From contig WYBM01000048.1 in NCBI GenBank assembly GCA_011525915.1, positions 1 through 64,000 of the forward strand: a stretch of 64,000 bases of DNA. Reading direction: 5' to 3'. Below are positions 8,527 to 16,751 of this stretch, in pieces. Position numbers and translations under genes: made by a program. The notes beneath the pieces were generated by a model. The model ran no database searches and had not been told where the DNA came from. It worked only from the letters and a program-made list of their open reading frames with translations. Each line of letters starts with the position of its first letter. Positions within the stretch are counted from its first letter, which is position 1. The stretch comes from Ardenticatenaceae bacterium (GTDB taxonomy: Bacteria > Chloroflexota > Anaerolineae > Promineifilales > Promineifilaceae).

Positions 8527-9640
8527 GATTTAAATCTCCCTCGTGTCCTATTTTCCCTAATGCTGCCAGCAGTCTATCTGTGTCTTCTGGTCGGCCGGCG
8601 CTGATGCGAATGCAGTTGTCCAGCCCCTGTTTGTCAAAGTAGCGTACCAGGACACCTTCTTGTTCCAGGTCGAGTTTAAGCTGGTGGGCAGAACGGCTAT
8701 GTACCCGGCACAAAATAAAATTTGACAGGCTCGGGTATGGTTCCAAATAAGGTATCAGGCTGAATGCCTCACGCAAGCGGTTGCGTTCAGCCACGATGCG
8801 CCGCACCTTATCATGCATCCACGCCTGGTCAGCCAGGGCGGCCAGGGCGGCGATGGTGGCAGCCACATTCACATTATACGGCTGTTTGATCTTCCACATG
8901 TGCGGCAGCAGCCATTCCGGGAAGGCGCCGTAGCCCACACGCAGCCCGGCCAGCCCGGCCAGCTTGCTGAAGGTACGCAGCACCACCAGGTTATTATAAG
9001 CCAATGTCCAGCGAATGTGGCTCTGGTAGCCGTCTACTTCGGCAAAGTCAGCGTAGGCCTCATCCAGCAGCACCAGCACCGGCAGTGCCAGCAGGCGGCG
9101 CAGGCTCTCATCATCAATCACACTGCCATCCGGATTGTTGGGCGAACAGAGGATGAGGAGCTTGGCCTCATGGTGGCGGACGGCCGTTTCAATGGCGGCT
9201 ACGTCCAGCGTAAAGTCTGGGCGGCGCCAGACGGGGATGTAATGGCCGGTGTTGACGGCCGTGCTAAACGGATACATGCCAAACGACGGCGGGCAGTCAA
9301 CCACCACATCACCTGGATGCAGCACCACACGCAAGACAATATCAATGAGTTCATCGGCCCCGGCCCCGGCCATAAGGCGCGCTGGTGGCACGTCTACATA
9401 GGCACTTAATGCTTCTCGCAGCTCGTTAGATTCCGGGTCCGGGTAGATATGAAAATAGCGGCCAGCGGCCATGGCGGCCAGCACCTGGGGCGAAGGACCG
9501 TACGGGTTTTCGTTGGCATCCAGCTTCACAATCTCTTCAGGTGCCCGCCCTAACCGTGCTGACAGTACCTCAAAGGGCACGATGGGTGTGTATGGCTGCA
9601 TAGCCACAATATCCGGCCGCACAAAATCCTTGATATTCAT
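8504..9640 (-). CDS. hisC: Histidinol-phosphate aminotransferase
   Basis: A PLP-dependent aminotransferase (fold type I) converting imidazole acetol phosphate to histidinol phosphate. Visible are [12 protein letters not shown] near the N-terminus, the cofactor-contacting [11 protein letters not shown] and LLDEAYADF, and the Schiff-base lysine in [17 protein letters not shown]. The product is 378 residues from the ATG at 9640, preceded by AGGGTGA; a GTG three codons earlier would overlap the GNAT stop. The last bases overlap hisB. Confidence 0.95.
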   Translation of the reverse strand: MNIKDFVRPDIVAMQPYTPIVPFEVLSARLGRAPEEIVKLDANENPYGPSPQVLAAMAAGRYFHIYPDPESNELREALSAYVDVPPARLMAGAGADELIDIVLRVVLHPGDVVVDCPPSFGMYPFSTAVNTGHYIPVWRRPDFTLDVAAIETAVRHHEAKLLILCSPNNPDGSVIDDESLRRLLALPVLVLLDEAYADFAEVDGYQSHIRWTLAYNNLVVLRTFSKLAGLAGLRVGYGAFPEWLLPHMWKIKQPYNVNVAATIAALAALADQAWMHDKVRRIVAERNRLREAFSLIPYLEPYPSLSNFILCRVHSRSAHQLKLDLEQEGVLVRYFDKQGLDNCIRISAGRPEDTDRLLAALGKIGHEGDLNHGTSSNH

Positions 9641-9645
9641 TTTTC

Positions 9646-10152
9646 TCACCCTTTGCCTTCTTTGCCCCCTTGGCGGTTTGAAAGGTCCAACTGCATCTGG
9701 CGGCTAAGCGTGGTAAAGCCCTCTTTTTCATAAAAGGCGATTGCGCGTTGGTTGAATTCGTACACATTGAGCCGGATTTGGTGCAACTGGCGCTCCTGGG
9801 CAAAGTTCACGGCCGTCTCCAGTAACATTTGCGCCACTCCCTGCCCATGATAATCAGCCGCCACAATGAGCGTCGAGACGTGCAGGTAATCCTGGGCATG
9901 GAGCAGCGGATGATCCACTATTTTGATTTTCAGGAGGATCATGCCAGCCAACCGCCTTTCAGCCTCGGCGACAAAAATACGGACGTTTTCATCAGCCAGC
10001 CGCTCGGCCAGAAAGGTGGGCGGCCGAGCAATTTCCCCGGTCTGGCGAAACAAGGCGGGCATGGCCGTATGGTGCAGCATATCTATTTCGGCATACAACA
10101 AATCAAGCCCTGTGTGGTCGGCCAATGTGGCCTCACGTAGAAGTACATCCAT
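9646..10152 (-). CDS. GNAT-family N-acetyltransferase
   Basis: A 168-residue acetyltransferase using acetyl-CoA. The core motif VAADYHGQGVAQMLLE (the R/QxxGxA-type pyrophosphate loop) lies mid-protein, followed by RLNVYEFNQRAIAFYEKEGF, the standard GNAT C-terminal pattern. It is inserted between hisD and hisC with gaps of 18 and 5 bp. The substrate is unknown; no histidine-pathway acetylation is established. The ATG at 10152 has a GGAG nine bases upstream and is preferred to an in-frame TTG five codons earlier. Confidence 0.85.
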   Translation of the reverse strand: MDVLLREATLADHTGLDLLYAEIDMLHHTAMPALFRQTGEIARPPTFLAERLADENVRIFVAEAERRLAGMILLKIKIVDHPLLHAQDYLHVSTLIVAADYHGQGVAQMLLETAVNFAQERQLHQIRLNVYEFNQRAIAFYEKEGFTTLSRQMQLDLSNRQGGKEGKG

Positions 10153-10170
10153 GATCACAATCTCCAATCT

Positions 10171-11505
10171 CTAATCCTCACCCCCCACTCTTTTTAGCGC
10201 TGCCTGGGCGTGGCCATCCAGCATCTCCGCCTGGGCCAGGCGGGCAGCGATGGGGCTGAGACGGGCAGAGGTGGCATCATCCAGTTCCACAATGCTGGTG
10301 ATTTTCACAAAGTCGCTGACGTTAAGGGGAGAGGCAAACCGGGCGGTGCCGCTGGTGGGCATGGTGTGGCTGGGCCCGGCGACGTAATCGCCCAATACTT
10401 CAAAGCTGCGTTCACCAATAAACAAGCCGCCGGCGTTGGGGATTTTGTCCGCCCACGCCTGCGGGTTGGCCGCCGCCAGGCAGGTGTGTTCGGCAGCAAA
10501 CTCATTGGCCAGACGACAGGCTTCCGCCATATCGGCCGTTACTACAATGCCGCCCTGGTTTGCCAGCGAAAGGGCAATCACCTCACTGCGGCTAAGGTCT
10601 TCTAGCTGGCGGGCGATCGCCAATTGCACGGCCGTGGCCAATGCCTGTGATGGTGTCAACAAGATCGCTGTGGCTAGCACGTCATGCTCTGCCTGAGCCA
10701 GCATATCGGCGGCTACCCAGGCCGGGTTGGCCGTTTCATCGGCCACCACCACTGTTTCTGTGGGTCCATACAGGCCATCAATGCCCACCAGGCCATACAC
10801 CTCTTTCTTCGCCAGGGTCACAAACAGATTGCCTGGCCCTACAATTTTATCGACGCCAGGGATGGTTTCTGTGCCAAAGGCCAGCGCTGCTATCGCTTGC
10901 GCCCCGCCCAGTGGATAGACGGTATCAATTCCGCAGATAGCCGCAGCGGCCAATATCACGTCAGCTACCCGGCCGTCTTCGCGCCCTGGCGGAGTGGCCA
11001 CCACGATCTCGGGCACGCCCGCCACCTGTGCGGGGATGACGGACATGAGCAGGCTGGAAGGCAAGGGGGCCGTACCGCCAGGCACATAGACCCCCACACG
11101 TCGGATCGGGGTGACGCGCTGTCCCAAGCGCCCGCCCATATCGGTGGTTGTCCAGTTGGGCAATGGTTGGTAGCTGTGGAATTGGCGAATACGGTCGGCC
11201 GCAAACTGCAGCGCATCGGCCAGGTCGGCAGGGACACGGGCCACGGCCGTCTCTATATGTTCCTTTTCTACTGGCCACCTGTCTACGCTGACCCGGTCAA
11301 TTTTGGCCGTCCAATCGCTTAGAGCGGCGTCGCCGCGCTGCTGCACATCGTGAAGGATGGTAGTCACGGCCGTGGCCGGTGTAGCCCCCTTACCAAACAG
11401 ATCATCTAAACGAGCTTGCAAGGCGGGCGGCACTTCTGGTGTTAAGGTCACCCCCCGCCTCAAAATAGAGCGTTCTGCTTCTGTAACTGAATACAACTTG
11501 ATCAT
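10171..11505 (-). CDS. hisD: Histidinol dehydrogenase
   Basis: Catalyses the last two oxidations from L-histidinol to L-histidine with NAD. The 444-residue length fits the family. Motifs seen are RVGVYVPGGTAPLPSSLLM, the NAD-binding PLGGAQAIAALAFGT, the long block VDKIVGPGN, QAEHD with zinc-binding His, and the C-terminal AGPSHTMPTSGTARF with catalytic histidine. It is the second gene of the operon, 47 bp after hisG. Confidence 0.97.
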   Translation of the reverse strand: MIKLYSVTEAERSILRRGVTLTPEVPPALQARLDDLFGKGATPATAVTTILHDVQQRGDAALSDWTAKIDRVSVDRWPVEKEHIETAVARVPADLADALQFAADRIRQFHSYQPLPNWTTTDMGGRLGQRVTPIRRVGVYVPGGTAPLPSSLLMSVIPAQVAGVPEIVVATPPGREDGRVADVILAAAAICGIDTVYPLGGAQAIAALAFGTETIPGVDKIVGPGNLFVTLAKKEVYGLVGIDGLYGPTETVVVADETANPAWVAADMLAQAEHDVLATAILLTPSQALATAVQLAIARQLEDLSRSEVIALSLANQGGIVVTADMAEACRLANEFAAEHTCLAAANPQAWADKIPNAGGLFIGERSFEVLGDYVAGPSHTMPTSGTARFASPLNVSDFVKITSIVELDDATSARLSPIAARLAQAEMLDGHAQAALKRVGGED

Positions 11506-11552
11506 CGAAACCTCCCTATGTGCGTCTCAGGTGATTGATTAAGATCACCTTG

Positions 11553-12578
11553 TTACCCCTGCACCTCATCCCCCTGCAAGGCCGTCAGCATCGCTTTGTA
11601 GCGCGCCGGCTCTTCTTCAAAAATGTAGGTGCAGGGGGCCACAATAACGCCGCTGCCGCCGATGGCCCGCAGTTCGGCAATGGCCGGAAAGAGGTCACTT
11701 TTGCGTACCACAATGTTAACAGCAAACCAGCCGGTGTTGTCATGAGTAAGAACACGAGAAATAGTAGGGCCTTGCAGCCCGGCAATGTGCTGCTTATCAC
11801 GCATAAGCGCCGCAATGGCTTCTGGGGATTCGCTGCGAATGTTGGCCGTCACCAGGTACGAGCCCGCGGCGCGCCGGTGAGCCTCAATGTATTCCAACAT
11901 ATGCCGGGCTACGGCCAACACATCTGGCCGTTGCTGCAGCGCGGGTTTGTGAGCAATGAGAATGGCTTGTGACGCCAGAATTTGCCCATCGTCTAACGGC
12001 CGTAAATGGTTATCTCGCAGGGTTACCCCAGACGACACCAGGTCCGCAATCAGGTCGGCAAAGCCGATGGCCGGGGCAATTTCTAAGGTGCCCTCTACAC
12101 TTACCAGCTTGATGGGCTGCACGCTGTGATGGGCCAAAAACACCCTGGTGAGGTTGGGGAATTTGGTGGCAATGCGCAGTACACGGCCGTGGTCGGCCAA
12201 CTCTGCGGCCCACCGGGCCAGGTCGGCCATTGTATGCACCGGTAAATCTTCAGGCACAGCCAGATTAAGTGTGCAGGGTCCATACCCTAAGGTGTCATGA
12301 AGGATAAGGGGGGTACGGCCGTTGGCACCCGCACGCTTTTCCGCCAGCACATCATACCCTGTAATGCCAAAATCAACACTGCCCTCGCTCACACCGGTCA
12401 CAATGTCACCCGGCCGCTGAAACATTACCGTCAACCCAGGCAATGCCGGGATGGTGGCGGCGTACTGGCGAGGATTAGGCCGGTATACTTTTAGCCCACA
12501 CGCCGCCAAAAAATCAAATGTGGCATCATATAACGCCCCTTTGCTGGGCAGTGCCAGCCGCATATCGGTTCGAGTCAT
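11553..12578 (-). CDS. hisG: ATP phosphoribosyltransferase, long form
   Basis: First and committed step of histidine synthesis: condenses ATP and PRPP. At 341 residues it is a HisG-long protein: catalytic double domain (RLALPSKGAL, SVDFGITGYDVL, SVEGTLEIAPAIGFADLIADL) plus a C-terminal ACT-like regulatory domain that binds histidine for feedback inhibition (VVRKSDLFPAIAELRAIGGSGVIV). No hisZ is needed with this form. The ATG at 12578 follows AGAGGA. It is the first structural gene after the leader-peptide attenuator, so it should be controlled both by attenuation and by feedback. Confidence 0.95.
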   Translation of the reverse strand: MTRTDMRLALPSKGALYDATFDFLAACGLKVYRPNPRQYAATIPALPGLTVMFQRPGDIVTGVSEGSVDFGITGYDVLAEKRAGANGRTPLILHDTLGYGPCTLNLAVPEDLPVHTMADLARWAAELADHGRVLRIATKFPNLTRVFLAHHSVQPIKLVSVEGTLEIAPAIGFADLIADLVSSGVTLRDNHLRPLDDGQILASQAILIAHKPALQQRPDVLAVARHMLEYIEAHRRAAGSYLVTANIRSESPEAIAALMRDKQHIAGLQGPTISRVLTHDNTGWFAVNIVVRKSDLFPAIAELRAIGGSGVIVAPCTYIFEEEPARYKAMLTALQGDEVQG

Positions 12579-12644
12579 AAAGATTCCTCTTCAAGAGATT
12601 GGAGATTAGCGATGGCTTGCTGCCTGACTCTTTATCTGATCTCC

Positions 12645-12683
12645 AAAACAAAAAACCCTCCCCGGGGTTCCGAGGAGGGTTTT
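12645..12683 (-). terminator. Rho-independent terminator of the his attenuator
   Basis: On the minus strand AAAACCCTCC pairs perfectly with GGAGGGTTTT around a GC-rich loop with a further CGG/CCG pairing, followed by TTGTTTT. It stands 27 bp downstream of the leader-peptide stop and 66 bp before hisG, where an attenuator should be. The 5' arm and loop can instead pair with GGGTTGAGG, the last three sense codons of the leader peptide, giving a plausible antiterminator. Confidence 0.85.
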
Positions 12684-12710
12684 AATACCCACTAGTGCGC
12701 TAAACGAACG

Positions 12711-12797
12711 CTACCTCAACCCAGGGTCAGCTTTCCAGATGATGTGATGATGTGCGTGGTGGGCGTTCATGTGGGTTGAAAGCTTAGGGTTCGTCAT
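12711..12797 (-). CDS. hisL: Histidine operon leader peptide
   Basis: A 28-codon open frame between the promoter and the terminator upstream of hisG. Six of its codons are His, clustered as HHAHHH (residues 13-18) plus His9; the start is MTNPKLS and the end is KADPGLR. This is the signature of a peptide that measures charged tRNA-His: ribosome stalling at codons 13-18 would leave codons 26-28 free to form the antiterminator, while completion to the TAG would cover them and permit termination. There is no Shine-Dalgarno; the start codon is about 4 bases from the predicted transcription start, so it may be translated from a nearly leaderless mRNA. The frame was read by hand from the minus strand. 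Confidence 0.85.
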   Translation of the reverse strand: MTNPKLSTHMNAHHAHHHIIWKADPGLR

Positions 12798-12807
12798 GAT
12801 GGGCCAG

Positions 12808-12836
12808 AGTCTAGCATAATCAAAGCAACATGCCAA
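12808..12836 (-). promoter_or_regulatory. Sigma-70-type promoter of the his operon
   Basis: Read on the minus strand there is a -35 box TTGGCA (12831-12836), a 17-bp spacer and a -10 box TAGACT (12808-12813) preceded by an extended TG (TGCTAGACT). The predicted start is near 12801, four bases before the leader-peptide ATG. It begins 7 bp after the end of the metallophosphoesterase gene. Confidence 0.7.
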
Positions 12837-12842
12837 CCCTTT

Positions 12843-13718
12843 TCACAGTGTCCAGCCTGGGGGGCCAAGATACGGCCGTACATCTTCATCTTTCATGATT
12901 TCACGCACGCTTTCGGCCAGGGTTAGCTCTCCCTGTAACACCGCCGTCTGGTACCGGCTGGCCCAGCGGAAGATCAGGCCGCGTGATTTGCGGTGTTCTA
13001 CCAGCATCAATTGCGCCAGAGGCCCGCCAAGCTCCAGAAAACCAGACCTGACGTAATCTCGCTCGGTTTGCTGCCAATCATAGGCCAGGCGGACGATTTC
13101 TACCTGCCAGCCGTGTGTGGGGGTCCAGGTAAAACGGCCGTAGCTCAACCGTTTGTCCTCGTCAAAAGGGGCGCCCACCGAACCGACATTGGCCACCAAT
13201 GTCTCACCCACCTGGCGCACAAGCGGGCGGTGAGTATGGGCGGTGACAAATACGGCCGGCGGTGGGGTCATGCGTTCCCGAATTTCCGCTTCCGTTGATT
13301 CCGGGTAGATGCCGGTGCGATTGTCACCCATGGAAGCATGGACGGCGCGCAGTTCACGGCCGTCTGGTGCCATCAGGCTATAAACATCTGGTAGGGCAGC
13401 AATGCTGGTGATGTCGCCATTAAGCTGTTGGTAGGTCCAATGGGCATATTCTCGAATTTTAAACGACGGGCCGTCCAGCGGGCTTCCGGGCGCGGCGCAG
13501 TCAAGAACATACTCCTCATGGTTGCCCTTTAACACCTGCCAGTTGTCTTGCCGCGCCCGTGCCTGCACAAACTGCCAGCAGGCCAGGGAACAAGGGCCAC
13601 GATTGACAATATCGCCATTCACCACGACCTGGTCTGGCTGCCATTGGCCCATGTCTTCCGTTACCCGCTCCAGCGCCGGTAAGTTGCCATGAATGTCAGA
13701 GATAACTGCAATTTTCAC
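12843..13718 (-). CDS. Calcineurin-like metallophosphoesterase
   Basis: A 291-residue phosphoesterase with the full dinuclear metal signature: DIHGN at residues 8-12, VNGDIVNRG, LKGNHEEY, and the paired histidine motif TAHTHRPLV followed by NVGSVG. The layout resembles YfcE/ApaH-like or bacterial 2',3'-cyclic and protein phosphatases; the substrate cannot be assigned. It is upstream of the his promoter on the same strand with only a few bases between, and no terminator is visible, so some read-through into the his leader is likely. Confidence 0.85.
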   Translation of the reverse strand: MKIAVISDIHGNLPALERVTEDMGQWQPDQVVVNGDIVNRGPCSLACWQFVQARARQDNWQVLKGNHEEYVLDCAAPGSPLDGPSFKIREYAHWTYQQLNGDITSIAALPDVYSLMAPDGRELRAVHASMGDNRTGIYPESTEAEIRERMTPPPAVFVTAHTHRPLVRQVGETLVANVGSVGAPFDEDKRLSYGRFTWTPTHGWQVEIVRLAYDWQQTERDYVRSGFLELGGPLAQLMLVEHRKSRGLIFRWASRYQTAVLQGELTLAESVREIMKDEDVRPYLGPPGWTL

Positions 13719-13739
13719 AATTCACCTGAAATATGTACG

Positions 13740-13870
13740 CTACACTAGTATCAGTTTTCAGTAATCAGTAGTCAGTTTTCAGTGCTGGTCTATCTCTGGA
13801 AACAGTCTACTGAAAATGGATGACAGGCTTCTGATTACTGGTACTCGTGGAAGTCTACACCACCTTTACC
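13740..13870. repeat. Intergenic heptad repeat (CAGTNNN family)
   Basis: Between two divergent genes the sequence contains CAGTTTT, CAGTAAT, CAGTAGT and CAGTTTT units in one direction and CTACTGAAAA and CTGATTACTGG in the other, so it can fold back on itself. It is the same family as the element at 7840-7934 but more degenerate. No convincing promoter was seen in the rest of the gap. Confidence 0.6.
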
Positions 13871-13951
13871 AATTAGGGGCAGAAATTCCAAGATTCAGAG
13901 GCAAACCGGTTCATTCTGTGCATTCTGCCCAAATTGGCTAAACTTTGTTTG

Positions 13952-14761
13952 ATGAACAAGCTGCACACCCGGCGATTAGAGATTGGTGGTGGCCAGGTGA
14001 TAGGGCCGTGGCCGCCGGCGGCAGCCTCTACCCGTTTGCAAATCCCTCCCTGCACCCAAGGGTATGTGGACGCACAGGTGGATGATTACGGCCGTATCCC
14101 TGGCAGCCGTCGCGCTAATTACCCCTGGCGCCCGGGCGTCTGTTTGCACATCAATGCCCGCTTTTCACACGGCGTAGAGACGTTATTGGGGACGGCCGGG
14201 TTTGGCTTTTGGAATGCCCCTTTTGGCGACCCCACCGTGCGCCGGCCGGCGCTGCCCCAGGCGGTCTGGTTTTTTTACGCTTCTGCCCCCAATGATTTGC
14301 CATTGGCCCCAGACGGTCCGGGGCGGGGCTGGTTTGCCGCCACCATTCACGCTGCTTCCCCCGCCGCTTTGGCCATCATGCCACTGGCTCCCATAGTAGT
14401 AGCTGGCAACTGGTCAGAACGCATACGCCGCCGCTTGTGGCCCTGGGTGCAGCGCCATCTGGGCATCTCTTTTGCACCCCTTACTGTGGATATGACAGCC
14501 TGGCACCATTACCAGTTAACATGGCGGCCAGATGGATGTACGTTTGCGGTAGACGGCCGTACCTGGCTGAATACATCCCATAGTCCTGCCGGTCCGCTTG
14601 GCTTTGTCTGTTGGATTGACAACCAGTATATGATCGTCACGCCGCAAGGGCGTCTGGGGGCAGGTACCCTGGTTACCACCGCGTCCCAGTGGCTTGAGGT
14701 CAAGGAACTCCACCTGGAAACGGATGATGGTCCAGCGGGACCACTGATCGCAGGCAGCTGA
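13952..14761 (+). CDS. Hypothetical protein, possibly a concanavalin-like beta-sandwich
   Basis: A 269-residue soluble protein from the ATG at 13952; an in-frame TTG 18 bases upstream is the alternative start. It has alternating hydrophobic strands, many Trp/Tyr, and the phrases YVDAQVDDYGRIP, HHYQLTWRPDGCTFAVDG and a C-terminal SQWLEVKELHLE. This pattern, especially the strand that measures a ligand-facing sheet before FAVDGRTW, is typical of LamG/GH16-like jelly-roll proteins, but no catalytic E-x-D-x-x-E motif is seen. I do not recognise the specific family. No signal peptide is evident. It stands alone, convergent with the ABC operon and divergent from the phosphoesterase. Confidence 0.65.
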   Translation: MNKLHTRRLEIGGGQVIGPWPPAAASTRLQIPPCTQGYVDAQVDDYGRIPGSRRANYPWRPGVCLHINARFSHGVETLLGTAGFGFWNAPFGDPTVRRPALPQAVWFFYASAPNDLPLAPDGPGRGWFAATIHAASPAALAIMPLAPIVVAGNWSERIRRRLWPWVQRHLGISFAPLTVDMTAWHHYQLTWRPDGCTFAVDGRTWLNTSHSPAGPLGFVCWIDNQYMIVTPQGRLGAGTLVTTASQWLEVKELHLETDDGPAGPLIAGS

Positions 14762-14762
14762 C

Positions 14763-14790
14763 AAAAAAGACCACACCTGCAGGTGTGGTC
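14763..14790 (-). terminator. Terminator of the ABC-transporter operon
   Basis: A perfect 22-bp palindrome (arm GACCACACCTG) lies at 14769-14790. On the minus strand it is followed by TTTTTTGT, making a textbook rho-independent terminator 33 bp after the permease stop. The palindrome is symmetrical, but only the minus strand has the T-tract. Confidence 0.85.
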
Positions 14791-14823
14791 CTCCATGATA
14801 AATCAGGGTGTCTATGGCCCTAC

Positions 14824-16041
14824 TCATTCATATCGCAGCGCTTCAATAGGATGCAGCCCGGCTGCCCGCCATGCCGGGTAGATGCCAAAGATAAGCCCCA
14901 CGGCCGTGGCAAACCCCGTGGCCAACCCCACCGTGCCGGCATCTGTCACCGTTTCCAGGTCAATTAACTGCCCGGCCAGTTGGCTGATGGCCCAGCCCAA
15001 TAGCATGCCCAGGAAGCCGCCCAGCAAGCTTAATAACACAGATTCCATCAAGAACTGCACCAGAATGTCCCGCCGCAGCGCCCCCACCGCCTTGCGGATG
15101 CCGATCTCTCGGGTGCGTTCTGTCACGCTCACCAGCATAATGTTCATAATGCCAATACCACCCACCAGCAGTGAAATTCCGGCAATAGCGCCCAAGAATG
15201 CCGTCAGTGTGCCGGTGATCACATTAAATGTTTCCAACAGGTCTGACTGGCTGAAAATGGTAAAGTCATCCTCATTGGCATAAGCGATGCCGTGCTGTTG
15301 TCGCAAGATCTGCGTAATTTGCTCAATGGCCTCATCCGTCTGCTCTTCACTGGCGGCCTGAGCTGTAATGGTAGAAACGGCTTTTTCTCCCTGGCGGGTG
15401 CGGTCTACAAAGAGGCGGCTTTGTGCCGTGGTCAGTGGAATATAGACGTTGCTGTTATTGTTGTTGATGCCGCTGCCAGATTCGGCCAGCACGCCCACCA
15501 CTTCGTAACTGACGCCGTTGATCTTAATGCTTTGGCCAATCGGAAACGCCTCTTCAAAAAGATCGGTGGCAATATCGGCCCCCAACACCGCCACACGGGC
15601 CCGGGTATCCACGTCTTGCTGGGTCAGGCCATCGCCGCTCTGAAACTCTGTCAGGTTGTTGACCGGGAAGTAGTTGGCTGTGACACCGGCGACGTTGGTG
15701 CGGCTAGAGCTGCGGCCAAACACCACTTCTTGCGTGCCTTGCACCGAAGCCGAAACAGCGCTCAATACAGGTGCGTTGAGGGGATCAGAAAGCGCTTCAG
15801 CGTCTGCCAGGCTAAGTGCCTGGTAGCCCCCGCTGTTGTCAAAATCGGTGACAATGATGATAAGATTGGTGCCGATGGCTTGAATCTCGCCGGTGATAGA
15901 CTGGTTAACGCCGTTGCCAATAGACATGAGGGCGATAACGGCCGCGACGCCAATGATGACGCCCAACATCGTTAAAATAGAGCGCAGTTTATTGGCCCAC
16001 AAACTTTCCAACGCGGTTGTGAAACTTTCAGAGAGGTTCAT
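14824..16041 (-). CDS. MacB-type ABC transporter permease
   Basis: A 405-residue permease of the MacB/FtsX (type VII ABC) class. There is one membrane helix near residues 20-45 ([18 protein letters not shown]), a large extracytoplasmic MacB periplasmic-core domain (residues 50-280) and three C-terminal helices of an FtsX domain (from about residue 285; [20 protein letters not shown] and [11 protein letters not shown] are the conserved coupling region). These transporters use mechanotransmission to export peptides, lipoproteins or drugs. The start overlaps the ATPase stop by 4 bp. A terminator follows. Confidence 0.92.
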   Translation of the reverse strand: MNLSESFTTALESLWANKLRSILTMLGVIIGVAAVIALMSIGNGVNQSITGEIQAIGTNLIIIVTDFDNSGGYQALSLADAEALSDPLNAPVLSAVSASVQGTQEVVFGRSSSRTNVAGVTANYFPVNNLTEFQSGDGLTQQDVDTRARVAVLGADIATDLFEEAFPIGQSIKINGVSYEVVGVLAESGSGINNNNSNVYIPLTTAQSRLFVDRTRQGEKAVSTITAQAASEEQTDEAIEQITQILRQQHGIAYANEDDFTIFSQSDLLETFNVITGTLTAFLGAIAGISLLVGGIGIMNIMLVSVTERTREIGIRKAVGALRRDILVQFLMESVLLSLLGGFLGMLLGWAISQLAGQLIDLETVTDAGTVGLATGFATAVGLIFGIYPAWRAAGLHPIEALRYE

Positions 16042-16727
16042 GTCTGGTCGCCTCCGTGGTCGTCATCGGTAATTAGTCCGTCACGGATCCAGATGGTGCG
16101 CTGCGCGTGGGTGGCAATTTCTGGTTCATGGGTGATCATGATGATAGTCATGCCTTTTTCCTGATTCAGGTTCTTAAAGATCCCCAAGATTTCTTCGCCT
16201 GTTTTTGTGTCCAGAGCCCCGGTTGGCTCGTCGGCCAGAATAATGGCCGGGTTGGTAGCCAGGGCGCGGGCAATGGCCACCCGCTGCTGCTGGCCACCGG
16301 ATAATTCGTCTGGCCTGTGGTCCATACGGTCACCCAGCCCCACGGCCGTTAGGGCTTCTTTGGCGCGGGTCAGCCGGTCACCCCGGCTGATACCGGCATA
16401 CATCAGCGGTAGGGCCACCTGCTTCACGGCCGTGGTCCGGGGTAACAAATTAAACTGCTGAAAGACAAAGCCAATGCGCTGATTACGGATGCGTGAACGG
16501 TCGTCTGAACTCAGGTCGCTGACATCGTGCCCATCTAATTTGTACGTGCCCCCCGTAGGCACATCCAGGCAGCCCAACATGTTCATTAACGTGCTCTTAC
16601 CAGAGCCAGAAGGTCCCATAATGGCCACAAACTCCCCTGCGCTGATCTGTAAATCTACCCCGCGTAGTGCATGGACCACCTGCGTGCCCATCTGATAAGT
16701 TTTGGTAATGTTTTCCATTTCGATCAT
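16038..16727 (-). CDS. ABC transporter ATP-binding protein (MacB/LolD type)
   Basis: A 229-residue ATPase partnering the permease. Walker A is GPSGSGKST (about residue 39), the Q-loop is in [11 protein letters not shown], the signature is [14 protein letters not shown], Walker B is [12 protein letters not shown] and the switch His is in MITHEPE. The sequence [20 protein letters not shown] at the N-terminus is typical for the MacB/LolD branch. It is coupled to the permease by a 4-bp overlap and lies 24 bp after the adaptor gene. Confidence 0.95.
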   Translation of the reverse strand: MIEMENITKTYQMGTQVVHALRGVDLQISAGEFVAIMGPSGSGKSTLMNMLGCLDVPTGGTYKLDGHDVSDLSSDDRSRIRNQRIGFVFQQFNLLPRTTAVKQVALPLMYAGISRGDRLTRAKEALTAVGLGDRMDHRPDELSGGQQQRVAIARALATNPAIILADEPTGALDTKTGEEILGIFKNLNQEKGMTIIMITHEPEIATHAQRTIWIRDGLITDDDHGGDQT

Positions 16728-16751
16728 GATAAAACCTCAAACAGGGGCCAA

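Noticed and set aside
10684..11322. A 212-codon plus-strand frame opposite hisD
   Set aside because: HisD on the minus strand has all family motifs; the opposite frame is low-complexity in composition and has no start context.
12645..12840. T-box riboswitch upstream of hisG
   Set aside because: No T-box consensus (TGGNACCGCG-type) or specifier loop is visible; the His-codon peptide explains the terminator better.
14763..14790. Perfect 22-bp palindrome as a repressor operator
   Set aside because: The adjacent T-tract on the minus strand and its place directly after the permease stop make a terminator the simpler reading.
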